From Rhodospirillales bacterium (GTDB lineage Bacteria; Pseudomonadota; Alphaproteobacteria; Rhodospirillales; SHVU01), in NCBI GenBank assembly GCA_009691105.1, contig SHVU01000003.1, positions 1 through 64,000 on the forward strand: a stretch of 64,000 nucleotides of DNA, given 5' to 3'. This document shows, one piece after another, positions 26,335 through 34,738 of the stretch. Both the position numbers and the translations under genes were made by a program. Position 1 is the first letter of the stretch. Every line of letters begins with the position of its first letter. Under the pieces are notes generated by a model, which made no database searches, was not told the DNA's origin, and was given only the letters and a program-made list of their open reading frames with translations.

Positions 26335-27741
26335 CTATCCCGACTTGAAGGGATTTCGGCTCTTTCGTAGCTCGAATCGGATCGGGACGCCGTCGAGATC
26401 GAAAGCGTCGCGCAGGCTGTTGGTGAGATAGCGGATATAGCCCGCTGGGAGACCCTCGGGCCGGCTGAGGAACGCCACGAAAGTTGGGGGGCGGGTCGAG
26501 ACCTGGACGACGTAACGGATTTTCGGCGTCCGGCCGCTGACCAGCGGCGGTGGATTGCGATCGCTGGCTTCTTCGAGCCACCGGTTGAGCGCACTGGTCG
26601 GGACGCGATGGCTCCAAACTTTGACGGCCTTCTGCACCGCCGGCATCAGCTTCTCTACGCCTCTGCCGGTCAGGGCCGAGATCGTGACGATCGGAACGCC
26701 CCGGGCCTGGGACAAGGATTGACTGAGGCTGGTGCGGACTTGATCCAAGACCTGCTGCCCGTTGTCGACCAGGTCCCACTTGTTCAAGGCGACGATCAAG
26801 ACGCGGCCTTCCTCGACGATCAGCGAGCCGATCGCCAAATCCTGATGCTCGACGCCGACCGTCGCATCGAGCAGAAGGACGGCGGCTTGGGTCAGACGAA
26901 TGGCGCGCAAGGTTTCGGACTGCGCCATGGTCTCGATCTTTTCCGTGACCTTGGCCTTGCGGCGCAGGCCTGCGGTATCGACGAGACGGACCGCCTGGCC
27001 ATGATCGATCCACGACACCGCGATCGAATCGCGCGTCAGTCCGGGTTCCGGTCCGGTCAGCATCCGTTCCTCGCCGAGCAAGCGATTGACCAGTGTCGAC
27101 TTGCCGGTGTTCGGCCGGCCGACGATGACCAGACTCAGACGCTGATTGTCGGGCGCATCCGTCGCGACCTCTGCCGCCACGGCTTCCGCCTGCGCGTCGA
27201 CGAAAGGGCGCAGGGCTTGATAAAGATCGTCGAGCCCTTCGCCATGTTCGGCCGACATCGGGACCGGATCGCCGAAGCCGAACTCCGTCGCGTCGAGGAC
27301 GCCGCCCCGGCCAGCAGTGCCTTCGCATTTATTGACGACGACGATTACCGGCCGGTCCTGGCGCCGCAGCCAGGCGACGAAGTGGCGATCGAGCGGGGTT
27401 ACGCCGGCGCGGCCGTCGACGAGGAACAACGCGACGTGGGCCGATTCCATGCCGCGTTCGGTCTGGCGCCGCAAGCGCGCTTCGAGCGAGGCCTTGGGGC
27501 CATCGACCAGGCCGGCGGTGTCGATCACGGTGAAGCGGAGATCGGCGATTTTCGCCGGGCCTTCGCGGCGATCACGGGTGACGCCGGGCTCGTCGGCGAC
27601 CAGCGCCAAGCGGCGTCCGACCAAGCGATTGAAGAGTGTAGATTTGCCGACGTTTGGGCGGCCGACGATGGCGACGACCAAGGGAGAAACCGGAGTCTCC
27701 GCCGCTCGGGATCCGGAGCGGGGTTTCCGCGAGGAGCGCAT
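26335..27741 (-). CDS. der: Ribosome biogenesis GTPase Der (EngA)
   Basis: A 468-residue double-GTPase needed for 50S ribosome assembly. G domain 1 has VGRPNVGKSTLFNR (about 26-39), DTAGL and NKCEG; G domain 2 has VGRPNTGKSTLVNR (about 207-220), DTAGLRRKAKV and NKWDLVD. The C-terminal KH-like domain ends at RNPFKSG. All switch residues are intact. It lies 16 bases after bamB in an operon order (YfgM-like, bamB, der) shared by many alphaproteobacteria. Confidence 0.95.
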   Translation of the reverse strand: MRSSRKPRSGSRAAETPVSPLVVAIVGRPNVGKSTLFNRLVGRRLALVADEPGVTRDRREGPAKIADLRFTVIDTAGLVDGPKASLEARLRRQTERGMESAHVALFLVDGRAGVTPLDRHFVAWLRRQDRPVIVVVNKCEGTAGRGGVLDATEFGFGDPVPMSAEHGEGLDDLYQALRPFVDAQAEAVAAEVATDAPDNQRLSLVIVGRPNTGKSTLVNRLLGEERMLTGPEPGLTRDSIAVSWIDHGQAVRLVDTAGLRRKAKVTEKIETMAQSETLRAIRLTQAAVLLLDATVGVEHQDLAIGSLIVEEGRVLIVALNKWDLVDNGQQVLDQVRTSLSQSLSQARGVPIVTISALTGRGVEKLMPAVQKAVKVWSHRVPTSALNRWLEEASDRNPPPLVSGRTPKIRYVVQVSTRPPTFVAFLSRPEGLPAGYIRYLTNSLRDAFDLDGVPIRFELRKSRNPFKSG

Positions 27742-27757
27742 CGGCGGACCGTCGGTC

Positions 27758-29083
27758 CTAGCGGTAGGCGACGAGCCGGGCCGCGTCCGTCAGAAAGTAC
27801 AGGGTCCGATTGGCCGCGACCGGCGGAACAGAAATTCCATCGGACAGCTTGATCCGGCCGAGGAAGTGTCCGTCGTAGGGCGAAATCGAAAAGATTTCGC
27901 CGTTGCTGCCGGCGACTATCAGGCGATCGCTGACCAGGATCGGGCCCGTCCATACAATCAGTTTTTTCTTCTTCTCTTCATCGACGTAACGCGGCAACTG
28001 CGCGACCCAAAGGATGCGACCGTTGTCGCGGCTGATTGCGGCGATCTCGGCGTTGCCGGTAACGGCGAACAGATAGCTGCCGGCCACCCAGAGCGTGTCG
28101 AGGCCGCCGACTTCCTTGTCCCAGATCCGTTGGCCGCTGCGCAGGTCGAGGGCGACCATGATTTCGCCATGGCTCATCGCGAAGACGCGGCCGCGATCGA
28201 TGACGGGGCGGCCGCGAATATGGGCCAGCGTCGACATCGAATCGGTGCGACGGCCGGAAGCCAGCGACTCCGTCCAGAGCACCCGGCCGGTGTCGACCCG
28301 GAAGGCGATGAGATCGCCCGACGAAAACGGTGCGACGACGACGTCGGCATCGACCGCGACATTGCTGCCGCCGAGAAGGCTCGCCGTCTCGGCCGAGCCG
28401 GTATAGGACCAGAGCGTCGCGCCGTTCTGGGCGTCGAGCGCCAAAAGTTTGCTGTCGACGGTGATGACGAAGACCCGGCCGGCGCGGGCCGTCGGCGGGG
28501 CGCGCATCGGGCCACCGACCGGCTGGACCCAGGCGACGGCACCGGTTTGGGCGTCGAGGGCGATGACTTGGCCGAAGCCGGTCGTCGCGAAGACACGGCC
28601 GTCGGCAAAGGCGAGGCCGCCGCTAATATGGCCGTCGTCTTCGTCGCGCGGCGTCAGGCTGCGGAACCACAGCCGCCGTCCGGTCTCGGCGTCGAAGGCG
28701 CTGACATCGGACTCGGCGTCCATGACGAAAACTTTGCCCGCGGCGACGATCGGCGGCGCGATGATCTTTTCGTAATCCGTCGCGCCTTTACCGGCATTCG
28801 AATCCCAGGCGCGACGAAGATCGCCCCCGATCTCGATGTGGTGCATGGCGTTGTTGGCGTAGCCGCCGGCCTGGGGCCATTCGGCGTTGACCGACGGCGG
28901 CGGCAGGATGATCGCCGCGCTCGTGGCTTCGGCATCGACCTTAAGGCCCGGGTCTTGAAGCAGGACGGAGATACGCTTGCCGGGAAGTGGCGGCAAAGCC
29001 TTGTCGCCCATCCAGCGGTCGCAGCCGGTGACCGTGAGGACAAGCGCCAACACGGTGGCGCCGCGCAGAAGGGTCATCGACAT
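27758..29083 (-). CDS. bamB: Outer membrane protein assembly factor BamB
   Basis: A 441-residue outer-membrane lipoprotein of the beta-barrel assembly machine. A lipobox ends the signal (ATVLALVLTVTGC, Cys about residue 21). The rest is an eight-bladed PQQ-type propeller with repeats such as DAETGRRLWFRSL, DAQTGAVAWVQP and DNGRILWVAQL. Its start codon is directly next to the stop of the YfgM-like gene, with no intergenic base. Length is a little above the E. coli protein, as usual in this class. Confidence 0.93.
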   Translation of the reverse strand: MSMTLLRGATVLALVLTVTGCDRWMGDKALPPLPGKRISVLLQDPGLKVDAEATSAAIILPPPSVNAEWPQAGGYANNAMHHIEIGGDLRRAWDSNAGKGATDYEKIIAPPIVAAGKVFVMDAESDVSAFDAETGRRLWFRSLTPRDEDDGHISGGLAFADGRVFATTGFGQVIALDAQTGAVAWVQPVGGPMRAPPTARAGRVFVITVDSKLLALDAQNGATLWSYTGSAETASLLGGSNVAVDADVVVAPFSSGDLIAFRVDTGRVLWTESLASGRRTDSMSTLAHIRGRPVIDRGRVFAMSHGEIMVALDLRSGQRIWDKEVGGLDTLWVAGSYLFAVTGNAEIAAISRDNGRILWVAQLPRYVDEEKKKKLIVWTGPILVSDRLIVAGSNGEIFSISPYDGHFLGRIKLSDGISVPPVAANRTLYFLTDAARLVAYR

Positions 29084-29755
29084 CTAGCGGGGCGCTCCCG
29101 GTGGGCCGAAGGAATTCAGGATTTCGCCGGCGCGCGTGCGCATCTGCGCCGGCGTCGAGAAGTCGGCGGCAAGCGCCGCGAGCAGGTTGCGGGCCGCGTC
29201 GCGATCGCCCTTGCGCAGGGTCAGCAACGCGGTGATCTCGCGGGCGCTGTGACGCCACGGATTGTCGTTGGCGGTCAGGGGCGCGAGCTCTTGGATCAAA
29301 GCATCCGGCGTGGCGGTATCGAGGTCGTTGTAGCCGGCCAAGACACGAGCTAGGTCGCGGTAGAGCGAGTCGACGCTGCGGTCGTTGGCGAGGGCGCGAT
29401 ACAGACCGGCGGCAGCCGGCCGATCACGCTCGGCCGCGGCGGCAGCCTGGCGGAACCGGGCGAGGAGGGCATAGCCGCCCGGCGCGTCCGCAGCCATGCG
29501 CGACAGGACCTGGGTGGCGCCGGGGGTGTCTCCTGACTTGGCCTGGGTCAGGGCGGCGGCGAATTGCTCGCCGGCGGCCTCTCGGGCCTGGATGTCATAG
29601 GCCCGCCAGCCCTGATAGCCGGCGACCGCGACCACAAAAACCACTGCAGCGCAAATGACATAGTGGCCATAGGCTTTCCACAGTTTGGCGTAGCGCTCGT
29701 GGCGGAGCTCGTCCTCGATCTCCTCCAAAAGACTGTCGTGTTGCGGTTCGGCCAT
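29084..29755 (-). CDS. YfgM-like TPR membrane protein
   Basis: A 223-residue protein with a short cytoplasmic N-terminus (SLLEEIEDELRHERYAKLWKAYG), one membrane helix (YVICAAVVFVVAVAGYQGW, about 31-49) and a periplasmic helical TPR-like domain. This is the architecture of YfgM, which binds SecYEG and periplasmic chaperones. The location upstream of bamB fits a role in outer-membrane protein delivery. No separate motif proves function. An inverted repeat lies about 85-105 bases upstream. Confidence 0.85.
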   Translation of the reverse strand: MAEPQHDSLLEEIEDELRHERYAKLWKAYGHYVICAAVVFVVAVAGYQGWRAYDIQAREAAGEQFAAALTQAKSGDTPGATQVLSRMAADAPGGYALLARFRQAAAAAERDRPAAAGLYRALANDRSVDSLYRDLARVLAGYNDLDTATPDALIQELAPLTANDNPWRHSAREITALLTLRKGDRDAARNLLAALAADFSTPAQMRTRAGEILNSFGPPGAPR

Positions 29756-29839
29756 TCAATTCTCCCGCCCCTCGGTCCGATCGTCGGCCCGACGGGCGCC
29801 CGCAAGATATCCTCGGCAGCAACCCAAGGCAAACAGCCC

Positions 29840-29858
29840 GATTAAGCTCTCCTTAATC
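29840..29858. repeat. Inverted repeat in a divergent promoter region
   Basis: GATTAAG (29840-29846) and CTTAATC (29852-29858) are perfect reverse complements with five bases between. The repeat lies in the 151-base gap between the minus-strand YfgM-like gene and the plus-strand lipoprotein gene, a place where operators sit. It stands out by its AT content in GC-rich DNA. There is no T-tract, so a terminator is unlikely. Confidence 0.4.
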
Positions 29859-29906
29859 TTGCGCGGCGATCTTGGATGGGTGGACAGTAGGGCCGTCGAG
29901 CCCTTG

Positions 29907-30248
29907 ATGACGAAACCAGTGCACCGGCTTGCCATCAGTCTTATCGCGGCCCTGTTTCTGACGGCCTGTGGGCTTGCTCCGCAGTTCGCCGGGGCCGATG
30001 GCGCGGCGATAATTGCCTCCGACAAGACGATCATCGATCACGTCGTCTCGTTCACCACTGGCAAGAACTGCTCGACGCTGCGTTCGAGCCAAGATCTCAC
30101 CTATTGCGAAGAAGATCAGATCGATCCTCAGCCCGTCCTCTATTGCTATCGCGACCTTGGCAAGGTGAGTTGCTATAGCCGGCCCGAGGCCGAGTGGCGT
30201 CAGCAACGGATCGGCCAGAGCGACCACAACTACGTGCGTCGCCGCTAA
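29907..30248 (+). CDS. Small conserved lipoprotein with Cys-rich tail
   Basis: A 113-residue protein. ATG 29907 begins a lipoprotein signal, MTKPVHRLAISLIAALFLTAC, with Cys at residue 21. The mature part has four further cysteines, in GKNCSTL, LTYCEE and LYCYRDLGKVSCYSRPE. The last pattern recurs in alphaproteobacterial hypothetical lipoproteins that I recognise without a name. It ends five bases before the convergent M81 gene. Function unknown; exported and probably disulfide bonded. Confidence 0.7.
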   Translation: MTKPVHRLAISLIAALFLTACGLAPQFAGADGAAIIASDKTIIDHVVSFTTGKNCSTLRSSQDLTYCEEDQIDPQPVLYCYRDLGKVSCYSRPEAEWRQQRIGQSDHNYVRRR

Positions 30249-30253
30249 CCCGA

Positions 30254-31753
30254 TTACGGCCGAAACGTTCGGCCGCGCGGTCCAATCCGCGTTCCACTCG
30301 CCAATCGCCGGTAGGGAAGCTCCCGAATATCGGCATCGCCGCGACCCGGCCCCGCGACAATCAGAATCTCCGCGGCGATCGCCGCGAAGTCTCCCCGGAA
30401 ATGCGCCGTGCTTTTCAGGGACAGAATCTTTTGGCGCTCCGGTTCGATTCCGACATGGCGAAACATCGATCGGTCGGCGGCCTGCTGCTTGGCGGTGGTG
30501 ACGACGATGCCGACGCCGTCGAGGGTGAGATGCGCCATCGGTCCAAGCTGCATGCGGCAGCCCTTGTAGAACGGTCCATCCGCCGTGAACGTGCCAGTGC
30601 CCAGACCGGTCACGTAAAACCGGCCCTGTAACGGACTTTCGCCGGAGACGCCCGAGCGCGCGCCAAGTGCGAGCTCGATGGTAGCGCCGATGCCGGCGGC
30701 GTGTGCGGCCGCGGCGGCCTCGGAATCCCAGACCAATCCGACAACGGCCCCGGTCGCGCCGTGACGAAGAAGCGCCTTGGCGATGGCGACGCCGTCGGCC
30801 GTCCCTCCGGCGCTGGGATTGTCCTGCACATCGGCAAGGATTACGGGCCGCGTCGCGGTGCGGGCCAGAGCCACCGCCTGTCGCGCTGCCGAGTCGACGT
30901 CGTGCATTGTGCCGGCGAATTCGTCTTCGGCAGCGACGACCGCATCAGTGAGCGTCGTGACGGCTCGTTCGATTGCGGCGCGGTCGCGACCGAAGCCGAA
31001 CACGGCCGGCGCCGAGTCTGGCACGTCGGCAAGCGGCAGACCGAGCGTCAGCGACAGATGGACGTTCTCGCGCCGCTCGATCTCGCCAAGCAGCGCGATC
31101 AAACTTTGCGCCGGTTCGATGGATGTCGATTGAAACGGAAGCGGGACAAGGAACGGAATCTTGTGCAGGGCCGTATATATGGGGCCTGGCGCGGCAAGCA
31201 GGTCGTGTAACGCTTTGGCGCAACGCACACCGGTCTCGGCCATGTCGACATGCGGATAGCTACGGTAGGCGATGAGCCCCGTCGCCGCCTCGATCATGGT
31301 CGGGCTGACGTTGGCGTTGAAGTCCAAGCTGACGATGATCGGTGTCGTTGGTCCGACCGCGGCGCGGATGCGGCGCAGCAGCTCGCCGTCGGCGTCATCG
31401 AGATGGTTGGTGACCATGGCGCCGCGCACATCGAGAAGAAGGCCGTCGAGCGGCCCGGCGCGTTTCAGATCGTTGATCATCCAGCCGGCGATGGTCTCGA
31501 AGGCATCCCGTGTCACGAGCCCGGCTGGAACGGCCGAGCACCAGAGCAACGGCACCAGATCGAAGCCGGCGCGGCGGCCTTCGTCGATGAACCCAGCGAT
31601 GGGCAGATTGATCCCGGAGACCGCGTCGAACAACGCGTCGCCGCGGCTCAGCGCCGGCCAGGCGTCGGCCCGCAGGAAATGATCGAGAGTCGTCGGGGTG
31701 GACCAGAACGTGCTGGATTCGTGTTGGATGCCGCCGATGGCGATGCGCGGCAT
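30254..31753 (-). CDS. M81 (MlrC-type) family protein with altered metal motif
   Basis: A 499-residue protein of the MlrC/M81 family, named after the zinc enzyme that degrades linear microcystin. It has the early GGIQHESSTF block, SYPHVDMAET (H168) and the C-terminal MlrC domain with ILADVQDNPSAGG. The usual D-x-H-A-N motif reads D144-F-N146-A-N148, so the His ligand is Asn, and the LHGAM block reads VRGAM (R110). I infer that metal binding or activity is changed. Eighteen bases separate it from the upstream PhnW-like gene, so they are an operon. Substrate unknown. Confidence 0.85.
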   Translation of the reverse strand: MPRIAIGGIQHESSTFWSTPTTLDHFLRADAWPALSRGDALFDAVSGINLPIAGFIDEGRRAGFDLVPLLWCSAVPAGLVTRDAFETIAGWMINDLKRAGPLDGLLLDVRGAMVTNHLDDADGELLRRIRAAVGPTTPIIVSLDFNANVSPTMIEAATGLIAYRSYPHVDMAETGVRCAKALHDLLAAPGPIYTALHKIPFLVPLPFQSTSIEPAQSLIALLGEIERRENVHLSLTLGLPLADVPDSAPAVFGFGRDRAAIERAVTTLTDAVVAAEDEFAGTMHDVDSAARQAVALARTATRPVILADVQDNPSAGGTADGVAIAKALLRHGATGAVVGLVWDSEAAAAAHAAGIGATIELALGARSGVSGESPLQGRFYVTGLGTGTFTADGPFYKGCRMQLGPMAHLTLDGVGIVVTTAKQQAADRSMFRHVGIEPERQKILSLKSTAHFRGDFAAIAAEILIVAGPGRGDADIRELPYRRLASGTRIGPRGRTFRP

Positions 31754-31770
31754 GGCGGTCTCGCTGCCGT

Positions 31771-32919
31771 TCAGGCCCGGGCCGCGACCAGCGGCTTGCC
31801 GGGCACGCCGCTCGCGATGCCGAGCTCGGCCATGACCGCGCGCACCGCCGCAACGACGTTCGCCATATCGCGTTCGTCGAGGCGGCCGATGCAGCCGATT
31901 CGGAACGTATCTGCGGTCGTGACCTTGCCGGGATAGATCAAGTAGCCGCGCTGGCGCAGGGCTTCGTAAAAGGTCTCGAAGCTGTAATGCGGATCGGCCG
32001 GCGGATGGAACGTGACGATGATCGGGGCCTGCAACGCGGCGGGCAGCAAGGCTTCGAATCCCAGATCAGCCATGCCGCTGACCAGCACACTGCAATTCTT
32101 CGCGTACCGCGCGCCGCGTCCGGCGATCCCACCCTCGGCCACAAAGGTTTCAAGGGCGCGGTCGAGGGCGGCGATGACATGGGTCGGCGGCGTATGGCGC
32201 CACTGGGCGGTCTTCTCCATGTAGACCCAGTGGTCATGGAGATCAAAGCTCAAGGAGCGAGCGTTGCCGGCGGAGCTTTGGAGCGCTGCCGTCCGGATGA
32301 TCGCAAAGCCCATGCCAGGAACGCCTTCGAGGCATTTTCCGGAAGACGCGATGATGGCGTCGAATGGAACCTGGCGCGCATCCAACGGGATCGCGCCGAA
32401 CGCGCTCATGGCATCGACGATCAAGCGCCGGCCGAGCTTGGCGACGACCGCGGCGATCGCCGATACCGGATTGAGAATGCCCGACGTCGTCTCGCACAAG
32501 ACGGCCACGACATGGCCGATGGCTGGATCGGCGGCGAGCCGCGCTTCGACCGCTGCAGCGTCGGTCGGCACGTCTTCGGGCGTTTCCAAAACGACCGGGA
32601 GGCGGCCGATGAGTTCGAGAATCTTGGCGATGCGCTGTCCGTAGGCGCCGTTGATGAGAACCAGGACCTTGCCGGACGGCGGAACGAGCGTGGCGAGGGT
32701 CGCCTCGACGATCATGGTGCCGCTGCCCTGAAGCGGCACGCAGACGTGGGTGCCTTGGCCGCCAGCGATCGCCGTCAGGCGCTCGCGAACCAGGCCGTTC
32801 ATGGCGATGAAATCGCGGTCGCGCGAACCCCAATCGCGGAGCATCGCCTGGCGCGTTTCCAAGGCGGTGGTCAGCGGGCCTGGCGTCAACAGCAAGGGCT
32901 CGCGGCGGTCGCTCGACAT
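31771..32919 (-). CDS. phnW: 2-Aminoethylphosphonate--pyruvate transaminase-like enzyme
   Basis: A 382-residue class V aminotransferase matching PhnW: it opens with LLLTPGPLTTALETRQAMLRDWGSRDRDF, has VPLQGSGTMIVEA, CETTSGILNP, VDAMSAFGAIP and the PLP lysine K195 in SSGKCLEGVPGMG. PhnW moves the amino group of 2-aminoethylphosphonate to pyruvate, giving phosphonoacetaldehyde. No phosphonatase (phnX) or phosphonate transporter is here; the partner is an M81 protein. A different amino substrate is possible, so the symbol is tentative. Divergent from the cobD-like gene. Confidence 0.8.
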   Translation of the reverse strand: MSSDRREPLLLTPGPLTTALETRQAMLRDWGSRDRDFIAMNGLVRERLTAIAGGQGTHVCVPLQGSGTMIVEATLATLVPPSGKVLVLINGAYGQRIAKILELIGRLPVVLETPEDVPTDAAAVEARLAADPAIGHVVAVLCETTSGILNPVSAIAAVVAKLGRRLIVDAMSAFGAIPLDARQVPFDAIIASSGKCLEGVPGMGFAIIRTAALQSSAGNARSLSFDLHDHWVYMEKTAQWRHTPPTHVIAALDRALETFVAEGGIAGRGARYAKNCSVLVSGMADLGFEALLPAALQAPIIVTFHPPADPHYSFETFYEALRQRGYLIYPGKVTTADTFRIGCIGRLDERDMANVVAAVRAVMAELGIASGVPGKPLVAARA

Positions 32920-33002
32920 GATGTAAAACCCCGAAGGAACGCGCGAATTAGCGCAGATTTCTTCCGCTCCGGCAACAAAGCTGTCACAGTTCGCGACGGC
33001 CC

Positions 33003-34025
33003 ATGAACACCTTCGGCAACTCGTTTGGGGATGCTACCTTCGGCATCGAGCACGGCGGCGACACGGCCGAAGCCGAGGCTAGCTACGGCCGGCCGCGCGA
33101 CGGTTGGATCGACCTTTCGACCGGCATCAACCCCGACGCTTATACGGTCGGCGACTGGCCGGCGGCGTGGACGCACCGGCTTCCAGACAAAGCTCTCTAT
33201 CGCGCCTTGAACGATGCTGCCGCGGCCTGTTTCGCGATCGCGCCGGATCGGCTTGTTGCGACACCAGGAACCCAGGCGGCCATTCAGGGGTTGCCGCGCC
33301 TGCGGACTCTGGCACGGGTCGCGGTCGTCGGTCCGACCTATGGCGAGCACGAACGCGCCTGGCGTGCCACCGGACACGACGTCGTCATCGTGCCCACTCT
33401 CGATGATGCGGTCGACGCCGACGTGATCGTCGTCACCAATCCCAACAACCCTGACGGACGTCGCATCGATCCCGACCACTTGCGAGCCGTAGCGCGGCGG
33501 ATCGGCGCGAAGGGCGGCTGGCTGGTCGTCGATGAAGCTTTCGCCGACGCGACGCCCGACATCAGCGTCGTGGGTCAGGCCGGCGACGACGGCTTGATCG
33601 TTCTTCGCTCCTTCGGAAAATTCTTCGGGCTTGCCGGACTTCGCTTGGGATTTGTCGCCGGCGCGCCGGCCGTTCTCGCGCCGCTGGCCGCGGCGCTCGG
33701 GCCTTGGGCGGTGGCGGGTCCCGCGGCGGGTGTGGGCGCCCGGGCGCTCGCCGATCGCGCGTGGATCGCAGCGACGCGGCTTAAACTGCGCGAGGCCTCG
33801 ACGCGGCTGCAATCACTGCTGACGCTCCACGGCCTCACGCTTGTCGGCGCAACGTCGTATTTCTGTCTCGTCGAGACGGATAGGGCGCCCGATGTTTTCG
33901 CGCGTTTAGCGCGGACTGGAATTCTGGTTCGGGTATTCGCGGCCGCGCCGCGTTGGCTTCGTATCGGCTTGCCGGGTGACGCGGTTGCCTGGCAACGCCT
34001 TGAGGCAGCCCTCGAACAGCGTTAA
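33003..34025 (+). CDS. cobD: Threonine-phosphate decarboxylase-like aminotransferase (CobD/CobC)
   Basis: A 340-residue class I/II PLP enzyme. IEHGGDTAEAEASYG then WIDLSTGINP is the typical start of CobD (called CobC in alphaproteobacteria), which makes (R)-1-amino-2-propanol phosphate for the cobalamin nucleotide loop. NPNNPDGR and the PLP lysine K206 in RSFGKFFGLAGLRLGF follow. No other cobalamin gene is in the window, so the role is by family only. Its stop TAA overlaps the convergent SDR stop at the shared TTAA, 34022-34025. Confidence 0.8.
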   Translation: MNTFGNSFGDATFGIEHGGDTAEAEASYGRPRDGWIDLSTGINPDAYTVGDWPAAWTHRLPDKALYRALNDAAAACFAIAPDRLVATPGTQAAIQGLPRLRTLARVAVVGPTYGEHERAWRATGHDVVIVPTLDDAVDADVIVVTNPNNPDGRRIDPDHLRAVARRIGAKGGWLVVDEAFADATPDISVVGQAGDDGLIVLRSFGKFFGLAGLRLGFVAGAPAVLAPLAAALGPWAVAGPAAGVGARALADRAWIAATRLKLREASTRLQSLLTLHGLTLVGATSYFCLVETDRAPDVFARLARTGILVRVFAAAPRWLRIGLPGDAVAWQRLEAALEQR

Positions 34026-34738
34026 GCGAGAGCGACGATCTCGCCGTGGCGGCGGCAATCGGCCGACGCCAGCTCGACAAAGGCGTCGGTGACGCTCTCC
34101 GGCGGCTTCACGGTCTTGGCGTCTTCGCCAGGGAACGCTTCGGCCCGCATCCGGGTGCGGACAACGCCGGGACTGATCAGATTGACGCGGATCTTGGTTT
34201 TCGTGGTCTCGGCCGCATAGGTCAGGGCCAGGGCTTCGAGCGCCGCTTTGCTCGCCGTGTAAGGACCGAAATAGGCGATGGGGCCACGGGCAATTCCCGA
34301 GGTCACGAAGATGGCGCGGCCCGAATCCGAGCGCCGGAGCAGCGGATCGAAGCTGCGGATCAAGCGCCAGTTGGCGGTGACGTTCAGGCCGATCGTCTTT
34401 TCCCACGGCTCGGGCGCGACGTGGATCAACGGGCTGACCGGACCAAGCTGCGCGGCATTGCCGACCATGACGTCGAGACGGCGGAACCGCTCGTTGATGG
34501 CGCCGCCGATGCGGTCGATGGCGGCGAAGTCGGAAAGATCGGCGACCACCAGCGTGACTTGGCCGCCGGCCCCGCGGATTTCGTCGTCGAGTTCTTCGAG
34601 CCCGCCCTTGGTTCGCGCCAAAGCGATGACATGCGCGCCTTCGTCGGCGAAGCGCCGGGCCACGGCACGGCCGATGCCGCGCGACGCTCCGGTAACGAGG
34701 GCGATACGGCCCTCGAGCCGGGCTGCGGCGGGGCTCAT
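34022..34738 (-). CDS. SDR-family oxidoreductase in the purF operon
   Basis: A 238-residue short-chain dehydrogenase with IALVTGASRGIGRAVA at the start and the catalytic FVTSGIARGPIAYFGPYTASKAALEAL set (Ser, Tyr-x-x-x-Lys intact). The ATG at 34738 overlaps the purF stop as ATGA; the longer frame upstream lies within purF. This purF-SDR order recurs in alphaproteobacteria, but no purine-related reaction is known for the SDR. Substrate unknown. Confidence 0.88.
   Translation of the reverse strand: MSPAAARLEGRIALVTGASRGIGRAVARRFADEGAHVIALARTKGGLEELDDEIRGAGGQVTLVVADLSDFAAIDRIGGAINERFRRLDVMVGNAAQLGPVSPLIHVAPEPWEKTIGLNVTANWRLIRSFDPLLRRSDSGRAIFVTSGIARGPIAYFGPYTASKAALEALALTYAAETTKTKIRVNLISPGVVRTRMRAEAFPGEDAKTVKPPESVTDAFVELASADCRRHGEIVALA

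Noticed and set aside
27317..29353. A 678-codon plus-strand frame over der and bamB
   Set aside because: Antisense shadow of two certain genes, with no domains and Arg/Ala/Asp-biased composition.
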